Assembly: GCA_964583765.1 (NCBI GenBank)
Contig: CAZOWW010000208.1
Span: 1 to 6,169 of the forward strand
DNA length: 6,169 bases
Origin: CAZOWW01 sp964583765
GTDB lineage: Bacteria > Actinomycetota > Actinomycetes > Actinomycetales > Kineosporiaceae
Direction of reading: 5' to 3'
Made by a program: the position numbers and the translations under genes. Shown here piece after piece: positions 5,533 to 6,169 of this stretch. Under the pieces are notes generated by a model. It was not told the origin of the DNA. It saw only the letters and a program-made list of their open reading frames with translations, and made no database searches. The stretch's first letter is position 1, and each line of letters opens with the position of its first letter.

Positions 5533-5847
5533 GGCGGACCTCGGCTCTCACCCAAGCACCGGCCACAACAGGGCACTTCAGCCCGATCGGTCGGCAGCGG
5601 GCCGAAGAGAGCACCGACTCAGATTCGGGTGCGCTGCCAGCCTCGACATGAGCTATCGCGTGCAACAGACCAGGGCGCGGGGTCTCGATGTCCTGCCAGT
5701 CCATCTTGAGAGTAGGAGAGATCCACGAACACGCCACCCCAGAACCGTCACACGAACCCCACAGAAGGTGACACGGACCTGGGCGCGAGCTCCATTATGT
5801 ATCTGACCTGCAGTAACGCATGAACGTTCGCGGTGGTTCGTGAACGA
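5533..5847. other. Leader region upstream of the STAS gene
   Basis: No gene is supported in these 315 bases. A minus-strand frame starting MDWQDIETPRP (ATG near 5703) is open but lacks a ribosome binding site, has weak third-position G/C bias, and continues out of frame through the STAS gene, so I reject it as coding. The STAS promoter is expected here. A CATAAT-like -10 box exists on the minus strand (plus 5794-5799), but no good -35 lies at 17 nt, so I do not call a promoter. Confidence 0.4.
5821..5846. promoter_or_regulatory. Spaced TGAACG direct repeats, possible operator
   Basis: TGAACG occurs at 5821-5826 and 5841-5846, exactly 20 bp (about two helical turns) apart. GTTCG also recurs between them, and GAACGTTC at 5822-5829 is a self-complementary 8-mer. 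It lies about 290 bp upstream of the STAS start. GAAC/GTTC elements suggest the actinobacterial SOS box, but the required 4-nt spacing is absent, so a LexA site is not supported. The arrangement suggests a regulator site, with low certainty. Confidence 0.3.
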
Positions 5848-5997
5848 TCATTCCCGAATACCGTCACAACCGGTACGCCCCGACCCCGTGGTCGGGGCGC
5901 CGCCATCACCCCCCACACCACTGACCCCGCGCGCCAGTGGGCCGATCACCTCCGCCCGCCGGACCGCCAGGTTCCACGCCTCATCCGGCTCGGTCAC
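5848..5997 (-). pseudogene. Possible N-terminal remnant of a Mu-type transposase
   Basis: A minus-strand frame from GTG 5997 encodes 49 residues beginning TEPDEAWNLAVRRAEVIGPL, then becoming Gly-rich (about RGVSGVGGDGGAP) and stopping at 5848-5850. The opening resembles, from memory, the first residues of actinobacterial Mu/TnsB-like transposases, where W-x2-A-x2-R-x2-V-I-x-P-L-A precedes a helix-turn-helix. No helix-turn-helix and no DDE catalytic domain follow, and no good ribosome binding site is seen. The match covers only about 20 residues, so this could be chance. If real, it is a transposase scrap cut just after its first helix. Confidence 0.3.
5876..5899. terminator. 10-bp GC-rich hairpin
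   Basis: CGCCCCGACC (5876-5885) pairs perfectly with GGTCGGGGCG (5890-5899) around a 4-nt loop, CCGT. No T-run is present. It lies within the doubtful transposase remnant and between it and the STAS leader, so it could stop transcription entering from the right on the minus strand. No plus-strand gene ends here. Confidence 0.4.
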
Positions 5998-6169
5998 ACG
6001 CCCCGTTCGATCACCACCAGTTCGCCGGTCGTCCCGACCCCCGCGGATCGTGCAGGCGAACTCGGACATCGAGCGCACGCGAGTGCGGACGGCGGGTGCG
6101 CGGGGGTCTCCTTACGGACGCCCTGCGCCAGGGTGCCTATGGGTGGTGCGGTGGGTGGGCGGGAGGTGG
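5998..6169. other. Right-hand end, no feature recognised
   Basis: The minus frame of the transposase-like remnant stays open up to an ATG at 6078 (reading SEFACTIRGGRDD) without a ribosome binding site. Beyond this the sequence is very G-rich on the plus strand, with a small CCCTG/CAGGG dyad at 6121-6133. I see no gene. Confidence 0.4.

Noticed and set aside
5150..5737. Minus-strand frame beginning MDWQDIETPRP upstream of the STAS gene
   Set aside because: It lacks a ribosome binding site, has weaker third-position G/C bias, and continues out of frame across the whole STAS domain.
5821..5846. Actinobacterial SOS box (LexA site)
   Set aside because: GAAC and GTTC are adjacent or separated by 10 nt here, not by the 4 nt that a LexA site needs.

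Overview
The window is about 70% GC. Its coding frames strongly favour G or C at the third codon position, GTG is used as a start at least once, and Shine-Dalgarno sites of the AGGAGG type are clear. Together with an actinobacterial-style Ser/Thr protein kinase, a lone STAS protein and a UBP-type zinc-finger protein, this points to a high-GC actinobacterium; I cannot name the genus. A run of exactly 100 Ns shows that this is a draft assembly.

Layout. Positions 1-351 hold no gene I can support, only a perfect 14-bp inverted repeat (129-164). A plus-strand cluster follows: a Hanks-type kinase (352-1695, with a C-terminus that looks frame-shifted and may really end at 1754), a membrane-anchored protein of unknown function (1804-2409), and a protein built from 11-residue VPATTED repeats followed by a short alpha-helical domain (2427-3082, interrupted by the N gap). 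A perfect 19-bp GC-rich hairpin (about 3097-3139) closes the cluster. Next come a small UBP-type zinc-finger protein (3358-3672) and a LysR-family regulator (3818-4732), also on the plus strand. On the minus strand lie a STAS-domain protein (5119-5532) and, 23 nt downstream of it, a very small ORF that is probably frame-shifted (4916-5095). The right end (5533-6169) is mostly non-coding, with a possible N-terminal scrap of a transposase (5848-5997) and short repeats.

How the genes may work together. The kinase, the membrane protein and the repeat protein are closely spaced on one strand, and the last two share two conserved sequence blocks, so they look like divergent paralogues. Each repeat of the third protein carries the acidic-threonine sequence TTED. 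A plausible but untested reading is a kinase with a membrane-bound partner and a soluble repeat scaffold that it phosphorylates. The STAS protein lacks the usual phospho-acceptor Ser/Thr and has no anti-sigma kinase gene beside it here, so it probably does not act in a classical phosphorylation-controlled partner switch. The zinc-finger and LysR genes show no obvious functional link to the cluster.

Three inferred frame breaks (two in the kinase tail, one in the small minus-strand ORF) can each be repaired by removing one base, with a run of Gs at or near the site. Sequencing or assembly error is therefore as likely as genuine gene decay.
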